The notes below the pieces were generated by a model that had not been told where the DNA came from, ran no database searches, and worked only from the letters and a program-made list of their open reading frames with translations. Shown here piece by piece: positions 39,486 through 49,373 of a DNA stretch of 64,000 nucleotides. Position numbers and translations under genes: made by a program. This stretch comes from Bacteroidota bacterium (GTDB taxonomy: Bacteria; Bacteroidota; Bacteroidia; AKYH767-A; 2013-40CM-41-45). Every line of letters begins with the position of its first letter. Position 1 is the stretch's first letter. The stretch spans positions 454,457 to 518,456 of the forward strand of contig JADKIH010000001.1 in assembly GCA_016721305.1 (NCBI GenBank), written 5' to 3'.

Positions 39486-39578
39486 TGGGTAATAAATATT
39501 GGTTTTACAAAAGCCAGCCGGTCCCGCTGTCGACTGTCAATTGTATTGAATTATTCTATTTAGCGGGAGTTAACGCTC

Positions 39579-39609
39579 CAAAGGTAAAATATTAATGGAA
39601 GTATCCAAA
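39579..39609 (-). promoter_or_regulatory. Promoter of the cold-shock gene
   Basis: On the minus strand TTTG (39609-39606), a 19-base spacer and TACCTTTG (39586-39579) match the Bacteroidota consensus exactly. It lies within 10 bp of the yqeY stop. Confidence 0.8.
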
Positions 39610-39618
39610 TCCTTCTTC

Positions 39619-40068
39619 TTAGAGTCCGCTTAGTAAGTCCTTGACCATCTGCGAAACTAACCGATTATCCGCTTTTCCTGCTAACCCCTTGGAAGCCAAT
39701 CCCATAACTTTACCCATATCGCCCGGCCCCTTTGCCCCTGACTGCTCGATAAAACCCTTAACTGCAGCCCGAATTTCATCTTCGCTCATCATTTTAGGCA
39801 GGTATTTTTCGATCACTTCTATCTCCTCGACTTCGGATTTCGCGAGGTCTTCGCGGTCTTGTTGCTTATAAATATCGACCGATTCCTTTCTTTGCTTCAC
39901 GAGTTTTTGCAACATTTTCACTTCGTCTTCTTCTGATATACTTCCGCCGCCGGAAGTTTTAGCAAGTAAGAGCGCAGATTTCACCGCGCGAAGTCCGCGC
40001 AGAGCTGCTTCGTTTTTAGAGAGCATGGCTGCTTTGAGGTCGGTGTTGATTTTTTCTTCTAGTGACAT
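39619..40068 (-). CDS. GatB/YqeY domain protein
   Basis: A 149-residue helical protein related to the C-terminal tRNA-binding domain of GatB: MSLEEKINTDLKAAMLSKNEAALRGLRAVKSALLLAKT, then IEVIEKYLPKMMSEDEIRAAVKGFI and GKVMGLASKGLAGKADNRLVSQMVKDLL. YqeY-type proteins are thought to bind tRNA or act with tRNA amidation, but the role is not settled. Its position just downstream of ftsZ is common in Bacteroidota. Here a terminator and 443 bp of repeats separate it from ftsZ, so it is likely transcribed on its own. Confidence 0.92.
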   Translation of the reverse strand: MSLEEKINTDLKAAMLSKNEAALRGLRAVKSALLLAKTSGGGSISEEDEVKMLQKLVKQRKESVDIYKQQDREDLAKSEVEEIEVIEKYLPKMMSEDEIRAAVKGFIEQSGAKGPGDMGKVMGLASKGLAGKADNRLVSQMVKDLLSGL

Positions 40069-40125
40069 GGGGAGTGGTGATTTAGATGGGGGCGAAGTTA
40101 GGGAATTTCTTGGAAATTTGGAAAC

Positions 40126-40185
40126 AAGTTGCGGGTTGCGAGTTGCGGGTTGCGAGGTGCGAGTTGCGAGGTGCGAGGTGCGGGG
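40126..40185. repeat. G-rich heptad array upstream of yqeY
   Basis: Eight heptads of the form GGGTTGC, GAGTTGC or GAGGTGC plus a final GGGG, the same family as at 7.7 kb. They differ by A/G and T/G exchanges. The array lies 58 bp before the yqeY start with the G-rich strand as template, as at the adhesin. Confidence 0.85.
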
Positions 40186-40238
40186 TTTGTTTTTTTCACC
40201 ACCTAGAGCACAAGTTCACGAGGAGACCACTGAGGAGG

Positions 40239-40275
40239 TTCTGCGTATTTCTGCGTTATTTCTGCGAATTCTGCG
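40239..40275. repeat. Four CTGCG words spaced about 10 bp
   Basis: CTGCG occurs at 40241, 40251, 40262 and 40271 separated by T-rich spacers (TATTT, TTATTT, AATT). This lies between the G-rich and GTGTRA arrays. Confidence 0.6.
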
Positions 40276-40289
40276 GGAAACAAAATACA

Positions 40290-40374
40290 GTGGAAGTGTA
40301 GGTGTGAGTGTGAGTGTAAGTGTAAGTGTGAGTGTGAGTGTAAGTGTAAGTGTAAGAGGAAGTGGAAGTGGAAG
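40290..40374. repeat. GTGTRA array
   Basis: About 85 bp of GTGTAA/GTGTGA hexamers flanked by GGAAGTGGAAG words. On the minus strand it reads CTTCCACTTCC...CACTTACACTTAC, matching the CT-rich words beside the G-rich arrays at 7.82-7.98 kb. Together with 40126-40275 it fills the 443 bp between ftsZ and yqeY. Confidence 0.85.
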
Positions 40375-40406
40375 GATTCTATTCAGCAGCCGTTTTTCAT
40401 AGGGAA

Positions 40407-40436
40407 CAAAAAAACCCTCTCCGGGGAAGAGAGGGT
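40407..40436 (-). terminator. Terminator of the dcw cluster after ftsZ
   Basis: On the minus strand ACCCTCTC, a seven-base loop and GAGAGGGT form an eight-pair stem followed by seven Ts. Confidence 0.92.
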
Positions 40437-40511
40437 CTGGAACAAAACGAAACTTAACATGGAAACTAACAAACGAAATGCCGTATGTTGACCGGCAATC
40501 GACCGGTACTA

Positions 40512-42030
40512 CTAGTCAACGTTATCGTGGAGAAACGAGTTGTTTTGACGCAGCTCAGTTTTCTTTTCTTCTTCGTTACTTAATGTATATCGGGAAATAT
40601 TTGATTCACTTGAATGAGGCACTGAGTCGAGCTTAATGTTTCTTCTTTTGAAAGCGGGCTCTTTTTCCATATCTGCAATGTTTGCATTGCCGATGCGGTA
40701 ACTCAATTGCTTCAATTTATTAATACGCTCACGTGATTTACGGAGTTGTTCATCCGTTTCATCTTCCATATTGTTGTCGTACAAATCGTACACAACATTA
40801 CTTTTCTCTGCGTACTCTTCTCTTCTTTCAGCTACAGGAGCTGCAACCGGTTGCTCAGCTTTCACATTGAATTCGAAAGTGATTTCGCGATTGTCGACTG
40901 CTGCTGTTGGCTCTACCGGAAGTTCTTTCTTCAAAGTCGGCTCCGTAATTTCAGGAACTACGGCTTGAGGAGCTTCAACTACCGGCTTTGGTGCAACAAC
41001 AGGAGCATCGTCCAAGCGGTGAACTGTTTTTTGTGATTCTTTTGCTTTTGTTGTTTCCAGTACCTAACTCTTCACGAGTTTTGAAACCTGTAGCGATGAT
41101 GGTAACGAGTAATTTCTCACCCAATGATTCGTCGGTACAGTTACCCCAGATGATATCTGCAGTAAGGCCGGCTTGCTCTTGGATGTAATCAGTGATATCA
41201 CCGATTTCGTCCATTGTTACTTCTTTCGAACCTGATGCTACGTTCATCAAAATGTAACGTGCACCTTTGATATTGTTATCATTCAACAATGGAGAAGCCA
41301 ATGCTTGCTCAACTGCTTTAATCGAACGATTTTCTCCTTCGGCAATTGCAGATCCCATGATGGCAACACCACTGTTTTGTACAGCTGTTTTCACATCTTC
41401 AAAATCCACGTTGATATAACCGGTAACGGTGATGATTTCAGCGATACCTTTTGCAGCTGTTGTAAGGATGTTATCTGCGTGAGCAAATGCTTCCGACAAG
41501 TTCAGATTACCAAACATCTCGCGCAACTTTTGGTTACGGATGATGAGAATAGTATCTACGCTTGCTTTCAACGCTTCAATACCTTCGTCGGCCTGAATTT
41601 TTCTTTTCTTTCCTTCAAACTCAAAAGGAATCGTAACGATACCCACAGTGAGGATACCCATTTCACGAGCAGTTTGAGCAATGATAGGAGCTGCACCTGT
41701 TCCTGTACCTCCGCCCATTCCGGCAGTGATGAACACCATGCGTGTATTTTGCAATAATAATTTGCGAATGTCTTCGATGTTTTCAATCGCAGCATTACGT
41801 CCTACTTCCGGAATGGATCCCGCACCGCGGCCATCCGTCAGACTGCTACCTAATTGAATTTTTTGCGGCACCGGCGACATTTCTAATGCCTGTGAGTCGG
41901 TGTTACACACTACGAATTCCACACCTTTGATACCCTGAAGGTACATGTGGTTTACCGCGTTGCTACCCCCGCCACCAACGCCGATGACTTTAATGATGGA
42001 CCCTTTGTCCCTGTTCAGATCGAATTCCAT
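40512..42030 (-). CDS. ftsZ: Cell division protein FtsZ (one frame break)
   Basis: The tubulin-like GTPase that forms the division ring. GVGGGGSNAVNHMY and the tubulin signature ITAGMGGGTGTGAAPI are intact. The GTPase part ends near GFKTREELGTGN, after which the frame breaks near 41050. It continues as KAKESQKTVHRLDDAPVVAPKP, a Pro/Glu/Val-rich linker, and a C-terminus ending LSNEEEKKTELRQNNSFLHDNVD, a long variable tail of the kind common in this phylum. About 505 residues. It is last in the dcw cluster, 88 bp after ftsA and followed by a strong terminator. Confidence 0.95.
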
Positions 42031-42080
42031 GTTAAAAGATGTTTATGTTTTGTCTTGTTAGTTTCTTGTCTTGTTGTATT

Positions 42081-42125
42081 CGGTGATCGGTGCTTCAATT
42101 AGCTAATTAGCTAATCAGCTAATTG
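42081..42125. repeat. GTGATCGG word and AGCTRATT array between ftsA and ftsZ
   Basis: Read on the minus strand, the AGCTRATT array starts within the last codon and the TAG stop of ftsA and has four units, followed by CACCGATCACCG, the complement of the GTGATCGG word at 15.0-15.3 kb. The two repeat families are adjacent here. Confidence 0.8.
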
Positions 42126-43428
42126 CTAAGTTCCTGATCCTTCTCTTCCTTAAAGATATCCGCAATCATTTCAAACAGCGATTGACGTTGTGTCGGCTGT
42201 GTTACTTTGCTGCTTTGAGTTTTCCGGCGTGAGCCTTTTCTTCTACCACAACTTTTGCTGCAGAAGATTTTTGCTTATCAGCATCCTGGAAGCCTTTGAT
42301 CACAAGTCCTACACCGGTTGCGAACATCGGGCTCTTCAGATCGTCGGCGCCTTTTCCGAGGTGTTCGTTCGGATAACCGATGCGTGTGTCCATGCCGGTG
42401 ATGAATTCCACCAACTGAACGATATGACGAAGCTGTGCACCACCACCGGTGATCACGATACCGGCAATCAGTTTCTTTTCAAAACCTGAGTTGCGGATTT
42501 CGAAGTGCACGTGCTCGATAATTTCTTCCATACGAGCCTGGATGATGTGCGCCAAATTCTTTACAGAGATCTCACGCGGCTCTCTTCCGCGCAAGCCCGG
42601 AATTGAAACGATTTCGTTCTCCTGATTTTCACTAGCCAATGCCGAACCAAATTTGATCTTCAGCAACTCAGCCTGATTGCGAATAATGGAACAACCCATC
42701 TTGATATCTTCCGTGATCACATTTCCGCCGAAAGGAATAACGGCAGTGTGACGAATGATACCATCCTGGAAAATCGCGATATCCGTTGTACCGCCACCGA
42801 TATCTACTAAAACGACACCTGCTTCTTTTTCTTCTTCTGTCAATACAGCTTCAGATGAGGCAAGCGGCTCGAGGAACAAACCTTTTGTTTCGAGATGAGC
42901 GCGGTCAACGCATTTGTAAATATTTTTTGCAGCGGTGATCTGACCTGTGATGATGTGGCAATTCGCTTCTAAACGAATACCTGACATACCGATCGGATTT
43001 TTAATACCCTGTTCGTTATCGATAATATACTCCTGCGGAATCACGTGAATGATTTTCTCTCCCGGAGGCATCGCCAATTTGTACATATCGTCGACAATCG
43101 CATCGATATCTTCCTGCGAAATTTCATCGTCGAGCGAATTGCGTGTACGCATTCCGCGATGTTGTAAACTTTTGATGTGTTGTCCGGCAATACCTACGTA
43201 AACGGAACCAATCTCCACGCTTGACTCTTCTGATGCCATCTTCACAGATGTCATGATCGAATCAATCGTATTAACGATATTGGTAACTACTCCGCGCGTA
43301 ACGCCGAGAGAGTCACATTTACCGTAACCGAGGATGTCAATTTTGCCAAACTCATTTCTGCGGCCTACGATTGTACAAATCTTTGTTGTACCAATGTCGA
43401 GACCAACTACAATGTCATTGTTTTCCAT
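42119..43428 (-). CDS. ftsA: Cell division protein FtsA (frame break near the C-terminus)
   Basis: The actin-like membrane anchor of FtsZ. ATPase motifs are GLDIGTTKICTIVG, LVDIGGGTTDIAIF and GIVITGGGAQLRH. The frame ends at 42202 with GKLKAAK, but adding one A near 42206 restores KVTQPTQRQSLFEMIADIFKEEKDQELSN and a TAG at 42119-42121. That tail includes an amphipathic FEMIADIFKE segment, which would be the membrane-binding helix. The start is taken at 43428 (MENNDIVVGLD), one base after ftsQ, rather than seven codons upstream inside ftsQ. The stop lies in a repeat array. Confidence 0.94.
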
Positions 43429-43429
43429 A

Positions 43430-44238
43430 TTACCGTTTTGTGCAGACAACCTGATTTTCGTATTTCAGATTAATCGTACTGTATTTGTTCCAGCCTGTTT
43501 TATTTAATCCCTCTTTATAAAACAGGAATAATTTTTTGAATTTCCGATCGAGCTGATCCGCATTGCCGAGAATGATATTCTGATTCCCTACTCGCGGTAT
43601 TAACTCGATTTCACTTTTTTCATTTACATAGATCTGTTCGATCTGTGCACTCCAGAATTCGTCGTGAGAAATGTAATCTGCTACGTGAAAAACTTCGTCG
43701 ATTCTTGTAATCTTTAAAGAAGTATCTCTATTATCCCCGTCGTAAAGAGTCACTTTTCGTTCCGATTCTGTATCGAAAATAAAACCACTTGCTACCGGTA
43801 CTCTTGCTGCATATTTGTCCGACAAAGGCATGAATACACCTTGATCGTCAATGTAGAAGCTCTCATCTCTCATATTCATGACTCGGAGAACCGGAAGCGT
43901 TGTTTTACCTCAATATTGATGCTTCCATCAATGGTTGAAAATACTTCAGCATCAGAAATAAACGGGTTTGTATTTATGATTTTTTCCAACATTGAAATGT
44001 TAATAGAACTTATCGGTTTTCCCTCTACAGGACCGACTTTATTCTCCACCATTGTACGTACATCCTGAATGTCGACGAAGTTATGTCCGAGCGTATCTTT
44101 GATCACGACATTCAATTTCGTGCAAGGCATCGCATCTTGCTTGTAAGCTGCAAAACCTAATGAAACGATGAATGCGACGCCTACAAGAATGTATAACGAC
44201 ACTTTACCTACGGACTTCCAGTTCACATTTAGCTTCAT
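43430..44238 (-). CDS. ftsQ: Cell division protein FtsQ (one frame break)
   Basis: A bitopic membrane protein that connects division proteins. About 269 residues: short cytoplasmic N-terminus, one membrane helix (VSLYILVGVAFIVSLGFAAY), a POTRA-like region (VIKDTLGHNFVDIQDVRTMVENKVG) and a C-terminal domain ending TINLKYENQVVCTKR. The frame breaks near 43895: VKQRFRFSES stops, while one more T in the TT run gives VKQRFPVLRVMNMRDESFYIDDQG. The start ATG overlaps the murC stop (ATGA). The sequence is divergent, as usual for FtsQ; position in the cluster supports the name. Confidence 0.9.
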
Positions 44239-45620
44239 GACTGACTTTTTTGAAGAAGAAAATTCTTAACAGGCTCTACTAACTGATCGATATCGCCGGC
44301 ACCTAAAGTGAGAACCACTTCATTTAAGTGCTCTTTTAGCACAGAAAGTGCGTTTTCTTTCGAACACATCACTTTTTCTGCTGTTACATTCTTATATATG
44401 ATCTCTGACGTGACTCCCGGAATCGGTTTCTCACGTGCAGGATAGATATCCAATAAGATCAGACAATCGAGCATCGACAAACTCTTTGCAAATCCTTCGG
44501 CGAAATCTCTTGTGCGCGTAAAAAGATGCGGCTGGAAGATGCCGGTAACCTTTTTACCCGGATATCACTCCTTAACAGATGCAATGCACGCCCGTAATTC
44601 TTCGGGATGATGTGCGTAATCGTCGATATAAACGAACTTATCGTTACGAACTTGGTAATCGAAACGTCTTTTAACACCTGAGTAAGTCGATAACGCTTTC
44701 CCAATCTGCTCATCGCTCACACCTACTTTGCGTGCAATCGCAATAGCAGCCACGGCATTTTCAACATTGTGTGTTCCCGGCATGTCGGATGTTAACTTCT
44801 CCAGACTCTCTTTACCGTTGTTCCAGTCGAAGGTGTAACGATGATTGGCAATATGTATGTTCGACGGATAATAATCACTGCCTTTTTCCAAAGAGTAGTT
44901 CTTCTTATCGACTTTTAAATCTGTTAATGGCAAGCCTGTCTTATGAATGAGCAGGCCTCCTTCTTTGATTTGTCCGGCAAAAAGACGGTACGATTCAATC
45001 ATGTACTTGTGATCGCCGTAGATGTCGAGATGATCGGCATCCATAGATGTGATCACAGCCAGATCAGGATACAAGGCGAGGAATGAACGATCGTATTCAT
45101 CGGCTTCGACAACGGTGTACTTCTTCCCTTCCGCTCCGCCTAAAAGGAGATTGGTCTGATAGTTCTTCGTGATGCCACCGAGAAATGCTGTGCAGTTTAA
45201 TCCTGCCGACTTCAAGATGTGCGCAATCATCGACGAAGTTGTCGTCTTGCCATGTGTTCCGGCTACACCGATGGTGAAACTTGAACGAGTAATTTGTCCG
45301 AGTACTTCCGAACGTTTCTTCACTTCATAGCCATTGTCTTTGAAAAAATTCAACTCCGAATGATCGGAAGGAACGGCCGGTGTGTATACTATAAGAACAG
45401 ATGCTTTATTCGAAGGATTCGAAACAAAAGCAACTACCATTGAGATATCATCTGTAAAATGAACGGGAATACCTTCGTGAATCAATTCATCGGTCAATGG
45501 CGTCGGCGTTTTGTCGTAGCCCGTTACTTTCTTTCCTAACGAATGAAAATAACGCGCAATAGCCGACATACCGATACCACCGATTCCTAAAAAGAAGATA
45601 TGTGACTTATTCTCGTACAT
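44235..45620 (-). CDS. murC: UDP-N-acetylmuramate--L-alanine ligase MurC (in-frame TGA)
   Basis: Adds L-Ala to UDP-MurNAc in the cytoplasm, the first peptide step of peptidoglycan synthesis. Seen: FLGIGGIGMSAIARYF, the P-loop AGTHGKTTTSSM, EADEYDRSFLALYPDLAVITSMDADHLDIYGD and DDYAHHPEELRACI. A TGA at 44565-44567 interrupts SVKE*YPGKKVTGIFQPHLFTRTRDF, but the frame is unchanged on both sides and the sequence after it is normal MurC up to VEPVKNFLLQKSQS. One base change (for example TTA to TGA) explains it. Total 461 residues. The ATG overlaps the murG stop by one base. Confidence 0.93.
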
Positions 45621-46729
45621 TAATTTTTACTGATCAACTTATATACTTCGTTGGCAATGACCATCGATGAATCTTTTAATGCCAGAGCAGAAATCTTCGA
45701 CGACAGCACTTTTTGCATTTCTGTATTTTCAACCAATGAAATGGCTTCTTTCACCAGTTTTCGATGATGCATCCTGATCTTTAACCAGAATTGCAGCCAT
45801 CTTATCGACTAATGCCATCGCATTCTTTGTCTGATGATCTTCTGCCACATTCGGGGAAGGAACTAAAATCGACGGTTTCCCCACCAACGTTAACTCCGAA
45901 ACCGAGCTCCTGCTCTTGAAACAACAACATCGGCTGCTGCAAAAGCTAAATCCATTCGCTGAATGAAATCAAATGCTTTGATTCCGTCGGCCGAATGAGC
46001 CAGCGTCAGTCCTCGTGCATTCTGGTAAAAGCCTTTACCGGTTTGCCAGATTAACTGAATTTTATGATGAGCGAATTCCGATAATCCGCCTGCAATGCTT
46101 TCATTGATTGTTCTGGCGCCTAAGCTTCCGCCGATCACCAAAATTGTTTTCTTTGAAGGATCGAGTTCGAAAAACTTCATCGCTTCGTCGCGTTTTCCGG
46201 CGATGTCGACCATATTCTCCCGAACCGGATTTCCCGTCATCACAATTTTCTCTGCAGGAAAATACTTCTCCATTCCTTCGTAAGCCACGCAAATTTTCTG
46301 AACGCGTTTTGCGAGAAGCTTATTGGTGATTCCGGCAAAAGAATTCTGTTCCTGAATCAACGCCGGGACTTTCATTCCCGTTGCTGCAAAAAGCAACGGA
46401 CCGGAAGCATAGCCTCCTACCCCAATCGCCACATCCGGACGAAATTCGCGAATGATGTTTCTTGATTTAAGAACGCTATTGATCACTTTAAACGGAAGCA
46501 AAAAATTACTCAGACTCATTTTGCGTTGGATACCGGCAATAGCCAGTCCCGTAATTTTGTAACCTGCAGCCGGCACTTTTTCCATTTCCATTCGGCCTTG
46601 CGCTCCTACGAATAGGAATTCACTCGAAGGATTAATCTTCTTCAAGGCATTGGCAATGGCAATAGCAGGAAAGATGTGTCCACCTGTTCCGCCTCCGCTG
46701 ATGATTACACGCAAACTACGCTGCTGCAA
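45620..46729 (-). CDS. murG: UDP-GlcNAc:lipid I transferase MurG (two frame breaks)
   Basis: Adds GlcNAc to lipid I to make lipid II on the inner face of the membrane. The N-terminal motif [22 protein letters not shown] and the donor-site sequences [15 protein letters not shown] and [10 protein letters not shown] are intact. The frame breaks near 45907, after SRAGA, and resumes as [41 protein letters not shown]. It breaks again near 45760 and resumes as [45 protein letters not shown] with TAA. About 370 residues. It overlaps ftsW by 14 bp and murC by one base. Confidence 0.93.
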
Positions 46730-47879
46730 GTTCTGCTCCTCCTTCTTTCTTTTCTTTTTCGACCTGACGACTAACGCTCAGTACGATACCAAGCGCAATA
46801 CTGGTAAACCAGATAGAAGTTCCTCCCATACTGAGGAATGGAAGTGGTTGTCCGGTTACCGGGAATAAGTTGACGGCAACTGCCATATTGATCAGCGCCT
46901 GGAATACGAGCATGAATGTACACCCGACGGCGAGGAGTGTTCCAAAGGCCATCGGACTATGATGAATAAATTTGATTACTCTGAAGAAAAGCAGGATGTA
47001 GAGGAATAAAATAAATGCACCGCCTAAGAATCCATACTCTTCGATAATGATCGCATAGATAAAATCGGAATACGGATGCGGAAGGAAATTTCTTTGTACG
47101 GAGTTTCCCGGGAATTTCCCAATGAAACCACCGCGAGCAATGGCAATCTTTGCCTGCTCGGTTTGATAATTGTCGGAATTGTCATCGCCCGAAAAGCGTT
47201 CGATACGCGCTTTCCAGGTTTCAATACGGCCGGTATGACCAACGGCAAGCGAAATGCCCACGAACAAGGCAAAGCCTGCAATGCCGATACCGATCATTGC
47301 AAAAATGTATTTGATGTTGATACGACCGATAAACATCAGATAGCAAGCCGAGAGAAAAACAACGGCTGCCGTCGAGAAATTGGCCGGTAAAATTAATCCA
47401 CACACTAAAAATACCGGAGCGATAACGGGGAGAAATGCTCCTTTGAAGCTCTTAATATCATACTGCTTTTTCGATAACAGGCGGGCGATAAACATGATGA
47501 GTGCGAGCTTGGCAAAATCGGATGTTTGGAAAGTGATATTTGTCCCCGGTAGAGTAAGCCAGCGACTGGCTTCGTTCAGATTCGTACCCAGGATCAACGT
47601 CAATCCCAATAATGGAATTGTAATGAGTAACGCAATCAGCGAGATTTTCGAATAGTACGTGTAACGAACTAAATGTGCCAGATACATCAACCCCAGACCG
47701 AATGCCAGGATAAAGAGGTGCTTGAACAGATAATACTCAGTATTCCCGCTTTTGTATTTATACGCAAGCGTACCGGTACTACTGTAAACAGCGAGTAGCG
47801 AAAAAATTGAAAGGATAAACACGATGAGCCAGATGGTCCGGTCACCTTTGAAATGCTTATCAAGCCACGTAGCCTGCAT
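46716..47879 (-). CDS. ftsW: Peptidoglycan glycosyltransferase FtsW
   Basis: A SEDS-family polymerase of lipid II for the division septum that works with FtsI. The 387-residue product has about ten membrane helices, beginning RTIWLIVFILSIFSLLAVYSS. It carries family features near the end such as PHPYSDFIYAIIIEEYGFLGG, NLFPVTGQPLPFLSMGGTSIWFTSIALGIVLSVSR. The catalytic Asp region may correspond to PHPYSDFIYA, as in RodA/FtsW. It is separated from murD by 132 bp, the only sizeable gap among the mur/fts genes besides ftsA-ftsZ. Confidence 0.95.
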   Translation of the reverse strand: MQATWLDKHFKGDRTIWLIVFILSIFSLLAVYSSTGTLAYKYKSGNTEYYLFKHLFILAFGLGLMYLAHLVRYTYYSKISLIALLITIPLLGLTLILGTNLNEASRWLTLPGTNITFQTSDFAKLALIMFIARLLSKKQYDIKSFKGAFLPVIAPVFLVCGLILPANFSTAAVVFLSACYLMFIGRINIKYIFAMIGIGIAGFALFVGISLAVGHTGRIETWKARIERFSGDDNSDNYQTEQAKIAIARGGFIGKFPGNSVQRNFLPHPYSDFIYAIIIEEYGFLGGAFILFLYILLFFRVIKFIHHSPMAFGTLLAVGCTFMLVFQALINMAVAVNLFPVTGQPLPFLSMGGTSIWFTSIALGIVLSVSRQVEKEKKEGGAELAAA

Positions 47880-47971
47880 GGAATTGGTTTTTGGGAGGAG
47901 AAATGTTTATTCGAGTATTTTATCTTATTCTGAAACTGTGAAAGAACTGTCACTAATTCCGCTATCGCGGA

Positions 47972-48011
47972 TTTACCATTCTCTTTTTAATCTTAATATT
48001 TGAATGGTAAA
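47972..48011 (-). promoter_or_regulatory. Hairpin between murD and ftsW
   Basis: TTTACCATTC and GAATGGTAAA form a ten-pair stem with a 20-base AT-rich loop directly after the murD stop. A second small stem (CCGC-tatc-GCGG) lies 3 bp further in the murD-to-ftsW direction. It could act as an attenuator, RNA-processing site or partial terminator within the dcw transcript. Confidence 0.55.
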
Positions 48012-49370
48012 CTAGAGAGCCTTCACAGCTTTTTTAAACTGACGGCCACGATCTTCGTAATTTTCGAACAAATCGAAGCTGGCACAAGCAGGCGATAATA
48101 AAACGACATCACCTTTTTTACCGATACGGTAGCTTTCTTTCACAGCTTCATCTGCGCTTGAAGTCTCAACGATTTCTTCCACCATTCCACTGAAGGCTTT
48201 GATGATTTTTTTGTTGTCTTTACCCAGACAAACAATCGCTTTTACTTTCTCTTTTACGAGTTCTTCAAGCATTTCGTAATCATTTCCTTTATCGACACCG
48301 CCGAGGATGAGCACAACCGGTTTGTTAAAGCTCTCCAAAGCATACCATGTAGAATTGATATTCGTTGCTTTTGAATCGTTAACGAATTCAATACCGTGAA
48401 CGGTACTTACATGTTCGAGACGGTGTTCCACATTGCGGAAATCCGACAGACTTTCGCGAATGGTTTCTTTGCGAATGTCTACCAGTTTCGATGCGATTCC
48501 GGCTGCCATGGAGTTGTACAAATTGTGTTTGCCTTGAAGGGCGAGTTCGTGTATTAGCATGTTAAGTTGGTTATTGGAGTTAAGTGTTTCTATTTTGAGT
48601 TGTTGATCTTCGAGCCATGCACCTTCCTGTAATTGGGTGCGAATGGAAAATGGATAACGATGTGCTTTTACATCCACGAGTGGGAGGTACTCGTTCGTAA
48701 TCGGATCATCGGCGCAATAAATAAATGCATCGTCCGATGTCTGATTCTGCAGGATGCGAAACTTCGCCATCACATAATTTTTTAATTCGTAATCGTACCG
48801 ATCCAGGTGATCGGGTGTAATGTTGGTCAGGATCGCAATGTTGCAACGGAACTTGTGCATATCGTCGAGCTGAAAGCTGCTTAACTCAAGCACGTAGTAA
48901 TCGTAATCGTGTTCCGCAACCTGCAGCGCGAAGCTCTTTCCTACATTACCTGCCAGTCCTACCTTCATTCCTGCTTTTTGCAAAATGTGGTACACCAGCA
49001 TCGTCGTCGTGGTTTTGCCATTGGTTCCGGTGATGCCAATCATTTTCGCATTGGTAAAACGTCCTGCGAATTCGATTTCACTCACAACAGGGATGTTCTT
49101 CTGACGAATCTTTTTCAGAATCTCTGCCTTCTCCGGAATACCCGGGCTCTTCACTACTTCATCAGCCGCCAAAATCTTTTCTTCCGAATGTGTTTCTTCT
49201 TCGAAAGGGATTCCGTGGTGCTGAAGCAGACGACGGTATTCTTCCTTAATCTTGCCTTTATCCGAAACAAATACATCGAAACCCTTCTTGTGCGCAAGCA
49301 CAGCTGCTCCTACTCCGCTTTCTGCGGCGCCGAGTACAACGAGTTTTGATTTTGTTCCTGAAACTGACAT
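48012..49370 (-). CDS. murD: UDP-N-acetylmuramoylalanine--D-glutamate ligase MurD
   Basis: Adds D-Glu to UDP-MurNAc-L-Ala. 452 residues with the Mur ligase P-loop [21 protein letters not shown], the LELSSFQLDDMHKFRCNIAILTNITPDHLDRYD motif typical of MurD, FVNDSKATNINSTWYALES and VLILGGVDKGNDYEMLEELV. The end (VVLLSPACASFDLFENYEDRGRQFKKAVKAL) is diagnostic for MurD. The frame is intact. It starts 3 bp after mraY. Confidence 0.97.
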   Translation of the reverse strand: MSVSGTKSKLVVLGAAESGVGAAVLAHKKGFDVFVSDKGKIKEEYRRLLQHHGIPFEEETHSEEKILAADEVVKSPGIPEKAEILKKIRQKNIPVVSEIEFAGRFTNAKMIGITGTNGKTTTTMLVYHILQKAGMKVGLAGNVGKSFALQVAEHDYDYYVLELSSFQLDDMHKFRCNIAILTNITPDHLDRYDYELKNYVMAKFRILQNQTSDDAFIYCADDPITNEYLPLVDVKAHRYPFSIRTQLQEGAWLEDQQLKIETLNSNNQLNMLIHELALQGKHNLYNSMAAGIASKLVDIRKETIRESLSDFRNVEHRLEHVSTVHGIEFVNDSKATNINSTWYALESFNKPVVLILGGVDKGNDYEMLEELVKEKVKAIVCLGKDNKKIIKAFSGMVEEIVETSSADEAVKESYRIGKKGDVVLLSPACASFDLFENYEDRGRQFKKAVKAL

Positions 49371-49373
49371 GGA

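Noticed and set aside
40025..40402. Open frame of 125 codons over the yqeY leader
   Set aside because: It is read through GAGTTGC heptads and GTGTRA hexamers (SVSVSVSV) and overlaps yqeY on the other strand.
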